This document shows positions 36,501 to 50,200 of a stretch of 64,000 bases of DNA, piece after piece; the stretch's first letter is position 1; every line of letters starts with the position of its first letter. The stretch lies in the NCBI GenBank assembly GCA_013397455.1, contig VYZB01000343.1, positions 273,124 through 337,123 of the forward strand. Reading direction: 5' to 3'. Made by a program: the position numbers and the translations under genes. This DNA is from Crotophaga sulcirostris (Eukaryota > Chordata > Aves > Cuculiformes > Crotophagidae). The notes under the pieces were generated by a model, which was not told the origin of the DNA, did not search any database, and saw only the letters and a list, made by a program, of their open reading frames with translations.

Positions 36501-38884
36501 GTTTTTTTAATATAGTTTTGATAGCAATGGCACTAATTTTAGCATATCTATATGACTTTGCTACTTAATACCAGAAATGATAACAGTAGATTGAGTCCTT
36601 CATGAGATACTGCACTTCTGCACTGGTGTAATCTATTGTCTTTGGTGCTGCAGTAAGATTATGTCAGATGCTATTGTTACTGCTATTAATGCCTCTTCAG
36701 TATGATACCCTTACTTTCCAGTGGTGACTCGGTCACAGAACGTGAATGATGACCCTGCTGAAACCTTGACTACCATCAGAGAATCATTTCATTCATTCCT
36801 TAAGAGGAAAATCTCCTGAATTAATCACCTGAGTTATACCAGTAAAATAGGTTCCAATATCTTCAAAAATATCCTTGCAGCTTGCTTTCTACCATGTCAA
36901 TGCTGTCTCTAAAGTGTCTTGCCCCCTCTAAAAATGGAAGTTTTAACTTGTGCTCCCCATTTATGCAGTAATCACCCCACCATTTCACATTTACTATGAG
37001 TAAGTACTTATTCCATTCACCCATGAAGAGCTGCCATTCACTCTGTGTGTGTCAGAAGGTGTTTCAATCTGGAAAATTGTTTTAATGGTGGCTTTTTTTT
37101 TATTCCTATAACAGAATGAAATCATTGAAATGCACTGGTGATGGGGTGATATTTATTCGTCCTCACCTTGCTGTGAAATTTTGAACCAAGTAGAATGTTC
37201 TGGCTTCTTGTTAAGTGTAAAAGTTTTCATATGCCTCTGGGGGATGACTGAGCATGTGAGCAGTTGCATTGTGGGATCTGCAGCTCTCAGGTGTCCTGCT
37301 CAGGGGTTATGCTTACTGGCACATTTGCCAAGGGCTGCTGTTTTGATTTTCCAAACGTATTCTGGGTAATTCTGTAAACTGCATTCAAATACGTGGATTA
37401 TGTGGTAAATACCTCTGTCTGGTACATTAGGTCCAAATCCAAGAAAGGTCAGACAATACGATATGAGGATGCATAAGCCTTTTTCATTAAACACAGAAAA
37501 CAACATCTGGTTTTCCTTATTTCAGTTTTACTTTAACAGATATTGGTCGGTTAATGGTTATACAGCAATTTACCATTATTAAGCAGGTGAGCCACCACAG
37601 CACAAAAAGGCATTCTTTGGAGCCAGTGGAAAATGACGCTGTACCACAAAACGCACAGTGCACACCCTGCTCAGGAGCTGCAGGAAGGCAGGGTCAGAAA
37701 TGCCACAATACTAATAAGCTCTCCTCTGGAGACGTTCACTGTTCACATACCTCTGAAATAAACTCAAATCTGAAAGTGCCTCACAGAAAGTGATGCTGGG
37801 GTGCTAATAATCACCATTTTGGTACTCAGAGTATCCCACCTGGCAGTGCACCAAGATGTAGGGAAAAGTCACAGAGCTCGAGCCAACAATTCAGAAAACA
37901 AACACAAAAACCATGTTGTGTTTGTGGACAGGTATGTGTCACTCTGCTTGAGAGCAGAGAGGAAAACTCAGAATTTTTAGTCATATTTTAGATTTCATTC
38001 ATACCTTGACAGCGTTTGAAGTGGATGTTAGAAATATTTTTTGTCCAACAACTGTTTTTGTTGGAAATAAAGTCAGGCTTTCCAGCTAGGAAGGAAAAGC
38101 TTTCTGTATTTGTGTGCATTTTACAAAACTCTATGACCACATTGAGTTATCAGGGTACTTTACTTGTATTAAAGAGCACATTTTACGTGAGTGCTTCATA
38201 AAATAGGCTCTTCCAGCTGGTACTTCGTCTAAAAACAACTTGCCTGTACTCTCACATGTTTCAAGGGGGACAGGCTGGAGAACATAGTCACCTTATGATA
38301 TTAGTTGTCTCCTGCTTGGATATGGGTAGCCCTGTCTAGGACTCTTTTAAACTCCTTCTGTTTCCCATGTTGCTACATAGGATAGACTTCACTGTGATAA
38401 CGAGTTAATAGAATGAGCAGGGTCAATCAATTCTGTAGGAGTGGGCAAAGACCAAAGGAGGACTTCACTCCATGCCCCTCTAGGGTGGTGCATACTCTTG
38501 CTTCCTACATGATAACATGTGAGTGCCTGAGAAGGTCACAGTTTGGACTTTTGTCCCAAATTCCCTTCAGTCTCTGTGCATACAAGCTCTTGTTGTCAAG
38601 CATTGTTTAACTATTGTTTGTATATGGCCATGCTTAATTTCTTGTGGGATTACATTCATATAAAAGCTCTCCACAAAAAAACCCGAAAAACAAAGTCAAT
38701 GAGGAGAGGAGAGCTGCTGAGTACAAAAGAGAAAATGTTTGTCTAGGAAAAAAATCTGCAGATTATCTTATTAAAATCCGAGGGTTCCTCAGTCCAGATT
38801 TCATTATTTCCATTATCTTGAATGTCCGTAAATACATTAAACTTGTTATACAATTCAAACTCCTACTGGCATTAATAAGATGTT
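33587..38884. other. Unique noncoding DNA
   Basis: No gene or transposon recognised. All frames are short and lack motifs. The 34,120-34,420 segment is rich in SOX-like (acaaag, acaata) and homeodomain-like (taat, attaatc) motifs and could be a conserved noncoding element. An imperfect 28-bp tandem duplication at 34732-34787 is listed separately. Confidence 0.5.
34732..34787 (+). repeat. Imperfect 28-bp tandem duplication
   Basis: Two adjacent 28-bp units both begin ctgctaggaa, at 34732-34759 and 34760-34787, and diverge in their second halves (actgctaatac against tgctgatagtat). It is a local duplication of moderate age. Confidence 0.65.
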
Positions 38885-38948
38885 ATAAATTAGAGATGGA
38901 AGAAGCCTATCAGATAATGCGGCAATCTCCTGGCTGATGCAGGAGAAG
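38885..38948 (-). mobile_element. Ancient CR1-type 3'-end remnant, minus strand (candidate)
   Basis: The run taaattagagatggaagaag, then cctatcagataatgcggca and ctgatgcaggag, resembles the terminal region of an old amniote CR1 family (TTAGAGATGGAAGRGACCTATCAGATCATC...CCTGCCAATGCAGGA type). The match is short, and no RT sequence is identifiable beyond it. A consensus alignment is needed to confirm. Confidence 0.45.
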
Positions 38949-41900
38949 TCATTGAATTACTTATGCTTGTTGAAGAAGCGACCTAAAGGGCTGAACCTGC
39001 CCTTTCTAGGATAATTCACATCAGAGGAAATCAACCACTGTTATTTTAATATTTTTAAGCTTTAAGATTTTGCAAGGGAAACTGGCAGTAAAGAACATAA
39101 ATAATACAGGTTAATATTAGGTCTATAGTGAAAAATAAATAGAATATATGGGATTGAATTCTTCAGAGCTGTAAGTATAATTCTTATCAGCACTAAATAA
39201 TATGAGGCAAAGTCAAAAAATATTGTTTCTGAAAGGCACAGCAGGGTAGAGAAATTTTATATAAATCTTTTTGCAGTTATATGCTTTATGACTTCAACTC
39301 TAGGGCTCCTATTTCTAGTCTTCATCCAATGCGTGATGTGCTTTTATTTTCCTACAGATGCACTGCATTTAGCCAACAGATCAAACTGGATAGACAACTG
39401 TAGTTCTTGCCTTCTGGAGACTATGTTTGCTGGTGAAACCAAGCTGCATCTCTCTAGTTGCTGGGGTGCACCATGGTGCACCTCTTGAAACTACTGTCCA
39501 GACCAAGTCACTGCTCAAGTTATGCACTGTTATTTTTCTGTCTTGTTCTTGGGTTGTTTTTACATGGAAACCGTAGCATGTAAGGAGTAAACAGCATCTT
39601 CTAACAGCATGATGACTTAATGTGTGATGCAGGATACAGCTGGGAGACACTCAGGAACTTGAAAACACCCCAGTCCTGGTAGCTGCAATAACTAATTTTC
39701 TTTAATAAACAGTTTAAAACCACAAGCAAAACGCCAAGAGGAAAATAATTTTAAAACCTGCCCTCTTTTCCAAAAATCCCAGTATCTCAGGCTGGTGAGT
39801 TGGATAGGTTTGCTTTGAATACAAGCCACAAACAGGTTTGTATTCTATGTCCAAACATCTCACAAGAAATTCATGCCCCTCCTCTGGAAAGTTTATTTCT
39901 ATTTGACCATGAACCCTTGGTAGTCCACTGTGCCCCGGGTAGTCAAAAATATTGTTGATTTCCTTGGAGTCAGGAGTTTACATTCTCACATGTTATAGGC
40001 TGTCTATTGTCCTTCCACAGTGTATTAACATTTACTATATGCTCGATATCTTATCTCATACCATTCTTCATTCCTTCTGCTTGTTTCTCTTATAGCTACA
40101 GTCAGGAGAAGCTGGCATGTTCACACAATAATTATTGAATAGCCAGGTCACATGAAATATTCATAAATCGTTGCAGAACAACCCCATCAAAAATCACACT
40201 GATGTTAAAAAATGTGTCCTGAAAAATAATTACCAATTTTGATGCTGCTGTCTCCCTATATAGGCATGTTTCCTCCTTTCCTTGCTCTACTGTATTTGCT
40301 TCTCATTTAACAAGTTATGTAAAAAAGTTTAAGCAATTCATCTGACGGCTGAGCTGCAGTTATTTATAATTATGGAATATTCTTGGGTGTTTGTTTAAAG
40401 TGTGCTGGAGAGCTGCTGGTTTTGTTTTTTTCTGGTAGGCGGCTCATTACTTCATAAATCTGTGACTGAATGGGAATTGTGGCTGGGGAGCAACTGTGCT
40501 GCTTCATGCATCATGACCAAGTGTGTGTGGGAGTCAGGAACAGCACCTCTCTGGACCAGCTGCTCCATCCATCTGCAGCTGGGTCTAGGTACCGTGATCT
40601 ACGGTCAAGATCTGTACTGGGAGTATTTTTATAGCTATTTTATAGCAGCTGGTGTGAATGGCAGTAGAAAAATGAACGATCAACTTCCTAACCATTAGGA
40701 ACAAACTAAGAAAGAAAAATAAGCATAAAAATTAGCACATTTTTGTTGGTATTATAAAAGGCACTCTTTGAAGTTCAGTTTCTCAGAAGAGCTACTGTAA
40801 GCCTACACATTTATTGGTTTGTCACTCAGCTGAAAATTTGTTTTATACCAAAACTTGGCACAAAAATACATTTGAGTGGCAAATGATGTTCATAATTTCA
40901 GATGCTTTTATGTCCTCTTAAAACTGAAAAATAACTATTTAAAAAGGAAATGTTATTTGAAGCTAGTCTGGTTTTACCACTCTTCTGGAGAAAAATAAGG
41001 GTACATGATTAAATTGAGTTATTTTTCAAGTCCAGGTAGAGTGGGATTGCTTGTCAAATATTGAGTTTATACTTCCAGTTCATGTGGAATTCAGCCTATT
41101 TTAGCAAAAACTGAAGTTGTATTAATAAAAGGGCCAAATTTTGCTTGTTATATATTTAGTACAGTGAACTATTTTTCTTTATTAACCTAGTTTCAGAAAA
41201 ATATAATGAGAAATATTTTTGTACAGCTCTGGCTTTTAATTTTGGATTTAAATAATCATGAGGGATCTCAGCACATTTTAGATTATATCTACAGCTTTCC
41301 TGGAGGAGGTTCTGCATGATGTGGCTCTGCAGATCCTGCCAGAGGAAGTATTGCTGTCACATATAAGTCTCCCTTGTAATACGTTCACCGTGGTATAACA
41401 CAACATGGCACAGAAACTGAGATCGGTGGCTTTTTGTGAGAGTTCCTTTTCAAAATTAACTCAGTGATTATTTAGACTTTCACTACAGAAAACAGAGAGT
41501 GGACAAAGAAGTGAAAGACTGGTGTTTCTGCAAGTAATGTTGGGGAAGAGGATTCATGACATCTCCTGGGTAGGTTTCTCTTCCATGGAGGAAGATGAGA
41601 AGCATTTTTATGTCTTTCGGAGCCTGCCTTCTCTTTGAAAATGCTCATAAAAATTCCTTAGAAAAATAAAATCTCGAATACAGCAACTTGCACCCAATTT
41701 TCAAGATATATTTATCAAGATAATACCTGGAAAACAAAATCTCTTCAGTCTGTGGTGTTTTCCTTGAAATGACATATGCTAAACAGAGTGTTTTGAAGCA
41801 CAGAGACTCAGCCTGTCTTTCATAAAAGAATTCCTTGCCCATGAACAATAGTTGTATAATTGCCAAGTCCTGATGTGTCCATTCTTAGTTGTGCATTGTG

Positions 41901-42778
41901 TCAATGGAGAATTAAAATTCACACAACATTGGCAATCCCCACGTTGTCACAGTGTGCTTCTTCCCATGCTGGTTTTAGCACAGGTCATTTCATGGAATGA
42001 CATTCCTAAAATATTGGCAACATATTACTGTTTTTGAACCTCCCATGTAGACATGCTTACTCCCTTACTAACTCCTCTGCTCTGATTTAGAGAAACAAAG
42101 ATGTGTTATGCAGGCTGGTCAAGAATCAGAGACACCATTTTGTTCATATAAAAAATAAATTTAAAACTCCTGTCTAGTTCTTGATCAGATTTTTTCCTGA
42201 ATGCAACCACAGAAAGGTAATGGGCACAGTTTGATCAGAAACAAGAGTAAGATGGAGACACAAAAGTAAGAAATGTCTTGAGGAAGTCTCGGTCTCTGTC
42301 AGAATTTGACTTACCTTAGCCTTTTGCATGGTTCTAGTCTAAGTCAGTCTTTCAACTTCTAAACTTAGCTTAAATTTTGATGCCTTTTAAGAGGCTATAT
42401 ATTGTGCTAACAATTACACTACCTGAGTCTATCCTGTTTCTTCAGGAAAATTTTTATCCAAAGTATAACTTCTCCCCTTCTCTCCTGGAAAAAAAAAAAA
42501 AGTTCAAATTGCCGTTACATAATTTAGAAATAAACTATCAATTACATTTCATACTGAGTATTTTGAATTGTGTTAATACTGAATACAGGCAACCAACATA
42601 GTACTATAGTACCTGGGAAAGATGGTTATTTTGGGAACATTCATAGATTGGCTTTGAGAACTGAGGCCAGATCGTGAACTGCTCTGGGCAGAACTGAATT
42701 CTTTTGCACCAGCTGAGGTTCTAGCCCTTTCTGTTCACAGTATTTTAATCCCTGGATCGTGGTGATGTGGCTGCTAAA
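38949..42778. other. Unique noncoding DNA
   Basis: No gene or transposon recognised. Frames are short. It contains an 18-bp perfect palindrome (39465-39482). A 98-codon plus-strand frame at 40402-40698 has no recognised domain. Confidence 0.5.
39465..39482. repeat. 18-bp perfect palindrome
   Basis: The sequence ggtgcaccatggtgcacc is identical to its own reverse complement, with no spacer. It may be chance or a dyad protein-binding site; nothing nearby supports either choice. Confidence 0.85.
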
Positions 42779-42810
42779 GGGGGAGGGGGGGGAGGGGGAA
42801 AGGAGCAGGG
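42779..42810 (+). repeat. G-run tract with quadruplex potential
   Basis: Three long G runs (five, eight and five Gs) are separated by single A residues (42779-42798). Further short G runs follow up to gcaggg at 42810. Four stacked G-triplets are easily available because the eight-G run can be split, so the tract satisfies the usual G-quadruplex pattern. Confidence 0.85.
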
Positions 42811-44090
42811 TATAGTCATGCCTTAATCAAAGCCCCTCTCGGGCACTGATAAGAAAATGCTAAAATCAAAATTATATCTCAAAATTCACAAAAATCATTT
42901 CGACACAAAAATAGGAGAAGAGCATCCATGAGATATGAAAGAGTCTAATCTGAAAAAATCAGCTGCTCTTTCATGGCCATGCACAGCTTAGAGCTAAAGA
43001 ATTATAAAATGCTACTGTATATTCGATGGGAAAACAGGTCTCTTTAGTGTTTTCCAGTCAGCAGTGACAGTCTGTCTTCCCTGAGCTTGGTGCAGAGGGT
43101 CAATTTGAATCCTCTGAAGTGCCAAGAGCTCCATCTGCTCTTCCATCTGAAATGGGAATATTTTTGCTCTTTTTTTTTAATCTTGATTTGGTCTTTCGGT
43201 GTTTGTGTTAGAACACACAGCCCAGATGCCAATAATGAGGAAAATATATTAAGTGATAAGCGAGAAAACAGAGAAATTAAAATGAACGAGGTAGGAAAAT
43301 TGTAAATGGAAAATGGGAGCTGATTGCAATATCCAGCCCAGGTGTGGCTGTGAATTAAAGTGCTTCCCTGAGAGATTCCAACAGATATATCCCATAATCC
43401 TACACATCTGGGAAAGTGTTGGTCAAGACAGTCCTGGAAGTTGTGCCAAAAACACCTTAAAGATATTCCACACAAAGATCCAGCTTGCTATATACTCCAG
43501 CTGCTGTTTATTAGTGATGCTCATATTTTATGTATGCTAGCACACAGGAATTCTGTTACAGACAGAACTGTATATACAGATTTAAATCCATTGATTGTAT
43601 ATTCCACTTAAGCTTTATTGCTTTATTGAAGCATTTTTCTGTATGTACCCACACAGCTACAGTTTCTTTAGTCGAAACTGAATCACATGTATATACCTAC
43701 AAACACATACACATACAAAGCAATGCTTTAATTCTCCTTAAAACAAATTAAAAAATGTCAGTACTTTTCCCAAAGAAAAAAAAATACAGTGATATTTCAT
43801 TTCTCTATTTACTTTGTTTATACAGACACCTTGAACTTTTCTAAATTTAGTGAATTTGAGAAGTCACTGTTCTGACACTGAGAGATTTAATTTAGCAATT
43901 GGGCTAATGCATGAACCAGTCAGTCTTCAGTGCAAATGAATCATGCCAGTATTGTTGTTCTGTGTAAGAAGACCATGACCAAGGAATATCAGAAAACATG
44001 CTCATATTAAAACAAGTTCTTTTGGGAAAAAGAAAAAAAGTCTTAGTCATGTAGCAACTGATGGGTATCAGTTAATGTCTATGAAAATGC
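42811..44090. other. Unique noncoding DNA
   Basis: No gene or transposon recognised. The 143-codon minus-strand frame at 43044-43475 overlaps several plus-strand frames, has no domain I recognise, and lies in low-GC sequence. Confidence 0.5.
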
Positions 44091-44204
44091 TACCCATCCC
44101 TTCCCTTCCCCTTCCCCTTCCCATTCCTTTCCCTGTTGTCCTTCACCTTCCACTTCCTCTTTCCATACCTCTTTCCCATGCCCTCTCCTTTTCCTTCTCT
44201 TCCA
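44091..44204 (+). repeat. Polypyrimidine tract with (CCCTT)n core
   Basis: About 114 bp of nearly pure C+T on the plus strand, starting with tandem CCCTT/CCCCTT units (44099-44122) and becoming less regular to 44204. A few A residues interrupt it. Such tracts can form triplex (H-DNA) structures. The 77- and 76-codon minus-strand frames here, rich in Glu, Lys and Gly, are artefacts of this composition. Confidence 0.85.
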
Positions 44205-47200
44205 AGTTAGAGAGTGGTGAAAAGTCCCTGATGCCGGTTGTTTTAAGACAATCCATACAATGAAAATTAGCCTCTTGTACCTTTGAGCTATTGAGAACTT
44301 TGCTTTCAACACCAGGTGTCACTGCGGTGATAGAAAATCTTAAAATATTTTGTAGAATTGGTGAACAAAGCAAGATTTGCTATTGAATATAAGAAAATAA
44401 TTCCAGATACAGGGTGACAATGGAAACATGACACATTTGTGGAACTCCATAAAATAGAGTAGCTGGCATAAGCATGTAACTTTGAAAGCACAGCTGGAGA
44501 TAATATAGATTTAACCATAATATACCATAGATAACAATACTCTGAAACTAAATTAGCCAGTTTCTGTACTTAATAATTGCTCACAGCATTGCAAAGCTAC
44601 TTTTAAACAACATCAATAGTCAAGTAATGCAAGCTTAGGTAGGCAAATTCATCAAACTAAAAAATGTCAGTTCTTCACTGAAACTGAACTTGCTGTGAAA
44701 TAAGAACAATTCCACTGAACTTGGCAATGCTTTAGGAATACAAAATAAATTCGACAGTAGATATCAAATACATTCTGAATAGCTTTGGAAGCAATATTTC
44801 ACAGCATTGTTTCAGAGAGATTACTTCAGCAAGTCAGAGAGGTTTCAGTGAATTTTGACTACGCTAGCCTGTTACATTTTGGTAATTTATTTGCTATTTT
44901 TTTTATCACTTTCATGGTGTTTTGAAAAAAGTTTAGAACCTTTAAAACCAGGAATACCATTCAGACATATTTTTAACACAAAATTATTTCTATTTTTAGA
45001 CCAGCTCTAGAAATAACAACAAAAAATAATCACAGAACAAACACTTGTCTGTTTTCTCTGTTCTGGTAACTCTGATGCCTGAAGGGAAATACAGGTGTTA
45101 TAAAATAATTTAGTCTAAAATGTTTGCTGAAGATGGTTGCACTGCTGTCTATTTATAAAAATAATAAGTGTTTCAAGGTAACAAGAGAAAAATAAAAACA
45201 TGACTTTTAATAATAAAACAAAAGGAAAAGATTAAAATATAGAAAAAATAAATTACAGGGAAATAAAAGAATGAAGGAGTAAAGCTGAGCCTGAAAAAGG
45301 GGGGAGGAAAGGTGTTGTTCTAAAGTTTGTCTTTTTATTTCTCACTGCCTAATCCATTGTTATTGGCAATAAATTAAATTAATTTTCTCCTAAAAGAGTT
45401 TGGATTGTTCACTATAGTAATGGGTAAGTGTTCTCCTGACTTTATTTCAACCCTCATACTTTCTCATCCTACTTTCACTTCTGTCCTGCTATGAAAGGGC
45501 AGTGAGGGAGAAACTGGAGGGGATGGAGGTTGGCCCTTAGCCAAGGCTAATTCAATGCCTGTCTAAAGGTGCATTAATATCACTGATCTATTGCTTTTGC
45601 TGAAGTGCAAAAGCATTTTGTTCTTTCTTTCCTTAATGCACGTTTTTTTGTACTTATAAACAGAAAACTGCCTTCAATAAAAGGATCTACCTTCATCCAA
45701 TTGCCTTGGTATAACGTGGTCATGGTACTGAAAGTGGCAATATGCTAACATCATTAGATCAGCTGTTCTCTCGTTTTTCATGAGAGGAAATCTCTAGGGT
45801 GTTTGCCTCATAATAAATACAATATATTAAAATGCTAACATTAGTTGAGTGCCATATCCATTAAAGCAATCTGAAAACTTTTGTAGTCATTCTTCTAATT
45901 GTCCTGAAGGTCATCTAATGAAACATAGTCATGGAAATATAAAATGACAATTTCTACCAGGGTCTTGAATAAATCTGTTCCCTTCAATCACCATCTTCAT
46001 TCTTCCATTTTCAAAAAAGGGTTGTGAAGATGAATTCATCCTTGATTCTCCAGACATAAACCCCTATGATTAATAGTTCTCAGCATGAAAGGACACTTAA
46101 TGCTATATACAGTAACAACTAGAAATTAATTTGATGGAATATCTTTTTGTGCATTTTAAAATGATGGAACTTGTAGCCATAGGCAGCTAAGAAGCCAAAG
46201 GTCTGAATGGGTTCCTGAAGGGACTAAATAAATTCATGCAGGAGAAGTCCAGTCATGGTCAGGAAAGAAAAGGTCTGAAATACGAAACTGGGCTTGACAA
46301 GTTTGTAGTCTGAAACTCGTGCCAGTGTTCATACATAGTTAAATCCATGCCTTGGTGTCTTATCCTTTCTAGATCTCCATGACAGCTCCTGATTGAAACA
46401 GAACTACCTCAACTGGACTTAGGCTCTTTCTTTACATTACAATGTCATTAACTCTTGATCCACAATAAAGAAAGGTAAGAAATGTTCCTACCTACCAACC
46501 TACAGACTGCCTGGTGAAAATTTTGTGAAAGTAGAAACCATAAGAGCAGAAATAGAGTACGAGTCCATGAGCAAATGTGAGTTACAGTGTCTTACCAAGT
46601 TACCACTGATAAGCTCAGCCACCGTAAATTTTACTGCACATTTTTTTTGAGTTGTTTACATAGTTAGGTTGTTTAGTTTACATCAAAATAAGCAATCATG
46701 TTTTGTCTTATAAATGGGTCACAAAATACACATCTCACACCTAACAAAATACACACCTCAGTAGCTTGATGACTCAGCTGATGGACCACAAGCACTATAG
46801 CTGTCTGAAGCCAAGTGTGAATGACTAAAACAGGCAAGGTGTTCACTGGTCAGCTGCTGTGGTCCTCCTCTATCAAGACCTATTCTATTCAACATTTTCA
46901 CTTTAAAATACAAGGCAGGACTTGGAGAAGTACTTAAGAGGTCTATACTGCAACTCCACTTACTCTCGGGGATTTGCTCTGTATCCCTGATACCCCAGTT
47001 GTACATCCCAGGTATGACAGTAGCATAATGATGCTGCTCTCTGGGCACTCACCTAAAAACCTGGACCTGCCAGAGGGTTGGCAAATGGGGATCTCAAAAA
47101 CTCTGGTGTTTTCCTAAAGTAAGATCAAGTCTTGATTAGCTGTTTCTGAGATCTTATTTTAGCATCCAAATATGTTCTTCTTTAATGCGGTATGCTTCTC

Positions 47201-50200
47201 AGATATTTGTCTTCCGAATTTTTATATAAGTTCTTCTTCTAACTCTATGCACACTCTTGTGTTAATATGTAGTCAGGCTATACTTAAAAAGGAATGGAAT
47301 TTCAGATTTTCACAGAGATGATAGCTAAATCAAGCTAACGAGTTCACATATAATACTTTGAATATTTATGCATCTCTGGGACAGATTTTTCTTTTCTACA
47401 TTGTATATAATAATAACTGAAAGATTATGTATCATCTTGACTTGTCAGATTCTTGAACCTACCTTCCTCCCTATGTCTGAAAAACCTTGAAATTGAACAA
47501 AAAAAAGTGTTTCCTTTTCCAGGAAAAGCTCTATGATCTTAAGGTAGTTGAGCAGCTCAATTTTTTCAATAAACACATATATACAACACTCCTGTCAAGA
47601 AAGAAAATACTATAATCCACATTTCGCAGATAATATATGAAGGTGAAAGGTGGTGGAAAGTCAACTTTCCAAAGAAGTGTTGACTTAATGAATTTTCCTG
47701 ACTTTGGAAAAACTACACAAACCAAATATTGGAGACACGCTCATTTTCTAATGAAAACGTTTAAGAATTAAGGAAAGGCCTGCCTTTGGAAATCTTCCTG
47801 GTATCATATTTGATATATATGCTAAGAATGGATGGGAAGCCATACACTTTAGACTGGCAAAATTATGATTTCGCTGGCTCATTTTGTGCCCTCTTCCCTA
47901 AATTAAAGGCACTGTCTGGGCACATGCAAAGTTTTCCTGCAAAATCATGTCCATACTAGCAGTTTGTGCTGCCATAGTTCTGACAATCCCAGTTTGTCAC
48001 AACACCTAACTAACTATGGCAAGCCAGAATTTTTTGTGCAGACCTGGCCCCTACGTCAATGTCTAGATCTGATATATTGTACTGCAGTATGGCCAGGGAA
48101 ATGTCCGACTGAATTCTTGATCCAGAGTAATTTCTGCAGTGGGCTAAGAGCATGTCAAATCATGAACGCTGTTTTGTACCCCTGTTGGAATACTGGCTCT
48201 GTGGATACATTAATTTAAACACACGGAGGATCCATTAGGCTGTATTCCAGGGAAACTTTTTTTTCTGTGAAAAGCGCTTGACAACTCTTTGAAAGACCAA
48301 GAGCTACCTAGACTTTCAGCATGGGTCAATAAATATTCAGTTCTTAACCATTATCCACACCCACATAAGAGAAGTTTTTCCATATGGGAATCCATAATGA
48401 GTAGATAACTTTTAACGATGGACATATAATTTCAGTATCTAGGTATCCTGTGTGAGGGTAGAAGTCCCATTTAAAGCTGTTTAACATTTTCTTTCACACA
48501 CAGATATCTTCCTCATACGGCTGTCTAGAGGATGAACTTGCAGGAGAATTTTGGTCAATGAAGAAAAGTCTATGAATATTGGGCAGAAATGTGGGATTAG
48601 CTTCAACAATGAGCTGTAGTTCTGAAATAACCTGGAGGTCTTCTCTTATTTCAGTGACCAGGACAGCTGTCTGGCACTTGTCACTGGAGGAAATATATCA
48701 GAAAAAACACCAAACCTAGAAACATATAATAAAACTTGTAGAAAGTCTGGTTAGACACTATTACAATCGGTTGGCTTGAAATCATGCCATACTTTACGAG
48801 AGTCATTGACACAATTTATAACAGTAGCCTTTGCTATTACAAGGTTGTATTACTTAAGACTTTCTGAACAGTATCAGTTCTAGAGAGGCACTGAACTCTG
48901 TTACATTTTTGAAGTATACTGTCTGTAAGATATTTTTTGCTTATCTACTTCAAAAAACATTTCATTCATCTACAATCTTAGCAATGCGCATAAAATAGTG
49001 ACAACAGATCCATAGCTATGTATCTCCAACAAAACTTATTTTTGCTTAAAATATGTATCGCATTTTTTAAAAGATTTGTCTTAAATCTTTGCCTTTTTGT
49101 GGTCGCCATGCAAAGGTGCAAAAACACCCATAACAACTGCTCTGCTCTTACAAATACAAATTCTGCCATCGCTTTTTTCCATGTCAGCTTTATGATGAAG
49201 AAAGAGTTTTGGTACAGATCACCAAGACATCCTTTGGATCAGTTCTCAGACACAGTAATACTCACAGGTTATGCCTATATCACTAAAAAGTTTGTGTCAA
49301 GGACAGACTCTGAGCACGGAGACCCATAGCACTTCTCCTATGGCTAATCCTTATAACCATTGAAACAAAACAACTCTGTACAATCTTCCCATTGCCTAGC
49401 ACCTGCTACCTCCACTGTCAGCAGCATGCAATCTGGCTTACATCAAAGTTGTACTATGGGTGATACTAGTAAATTAATGTGATGGACAGATCAGTGGGTG
49501 AGCCCCAGTTTGAGTAGGTGAAGCCACAAAGCCCTCTTGTCCTTCAGCTGGTAATATGCAGTATTGAAGAATTTTGTCATGTTGAAATCATAAATACAAG
49601 TAGGGATTATTAGTTTCGGGCTCAGGTTGTTTCCTGAACGGACACTACCCTGTAGAAGCACTTCACAGCAGACAGTGGTGGCGATGCCACTCTCACAATG
49701 GTCCCTCAGCAGCAGTACTCACCTCAGCATTCCCCAGGTCTTTGCCTGACAAGCACGTTTCAATGGTAGGCTCTGTTATACGTGGCCTTGTAAAGGATGA
49801 TTTGGTTTGGAAAATAATTCAGATATTATGGTACATTCCATCACTCCTTCTCTCTACTTAAGGCTCACCAGCCTAAAATGCTAAAATAGACAAGGATTGT
49901 CTCTAGAAATCACAGTGCATGGCACAAAGAGGTGTGCAGCATTTAGTCTTTTCTGGGTATGTTTACTGGAATGTAACTCCTTACTCTACTACAGAAATAA
50001 CCACAGCTATTTTAAATGTTAGTGTTATTGTTCACTGCCATTTGATGTGTTTTGTTTGTCATCAATCCTTTAAATATTGGTGGGTTTGTTTCTTTTCTTA
50101 GCTGACTTCAGGCATAGGAAAATAAGGCAGTTATGTAGGACAAAGGACTGCAAAATACTGGGGGTGTGCTCCTTCTTTTTCTTGGGAAAGTCAGGTTAGC

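Noticed and set aside
43044..43475. 143-codon minus-strand frame
   Set aside because: No recognisable domain, no promoter or splice support, and overlapping frames of similar length on the other strand. The length is within chance range for the window.
44079..44373. Glu/Lys/Gly-rich minus-strand frames
   Set aside because: They are translations of the purine strand of the simple polypyrimidine tract.
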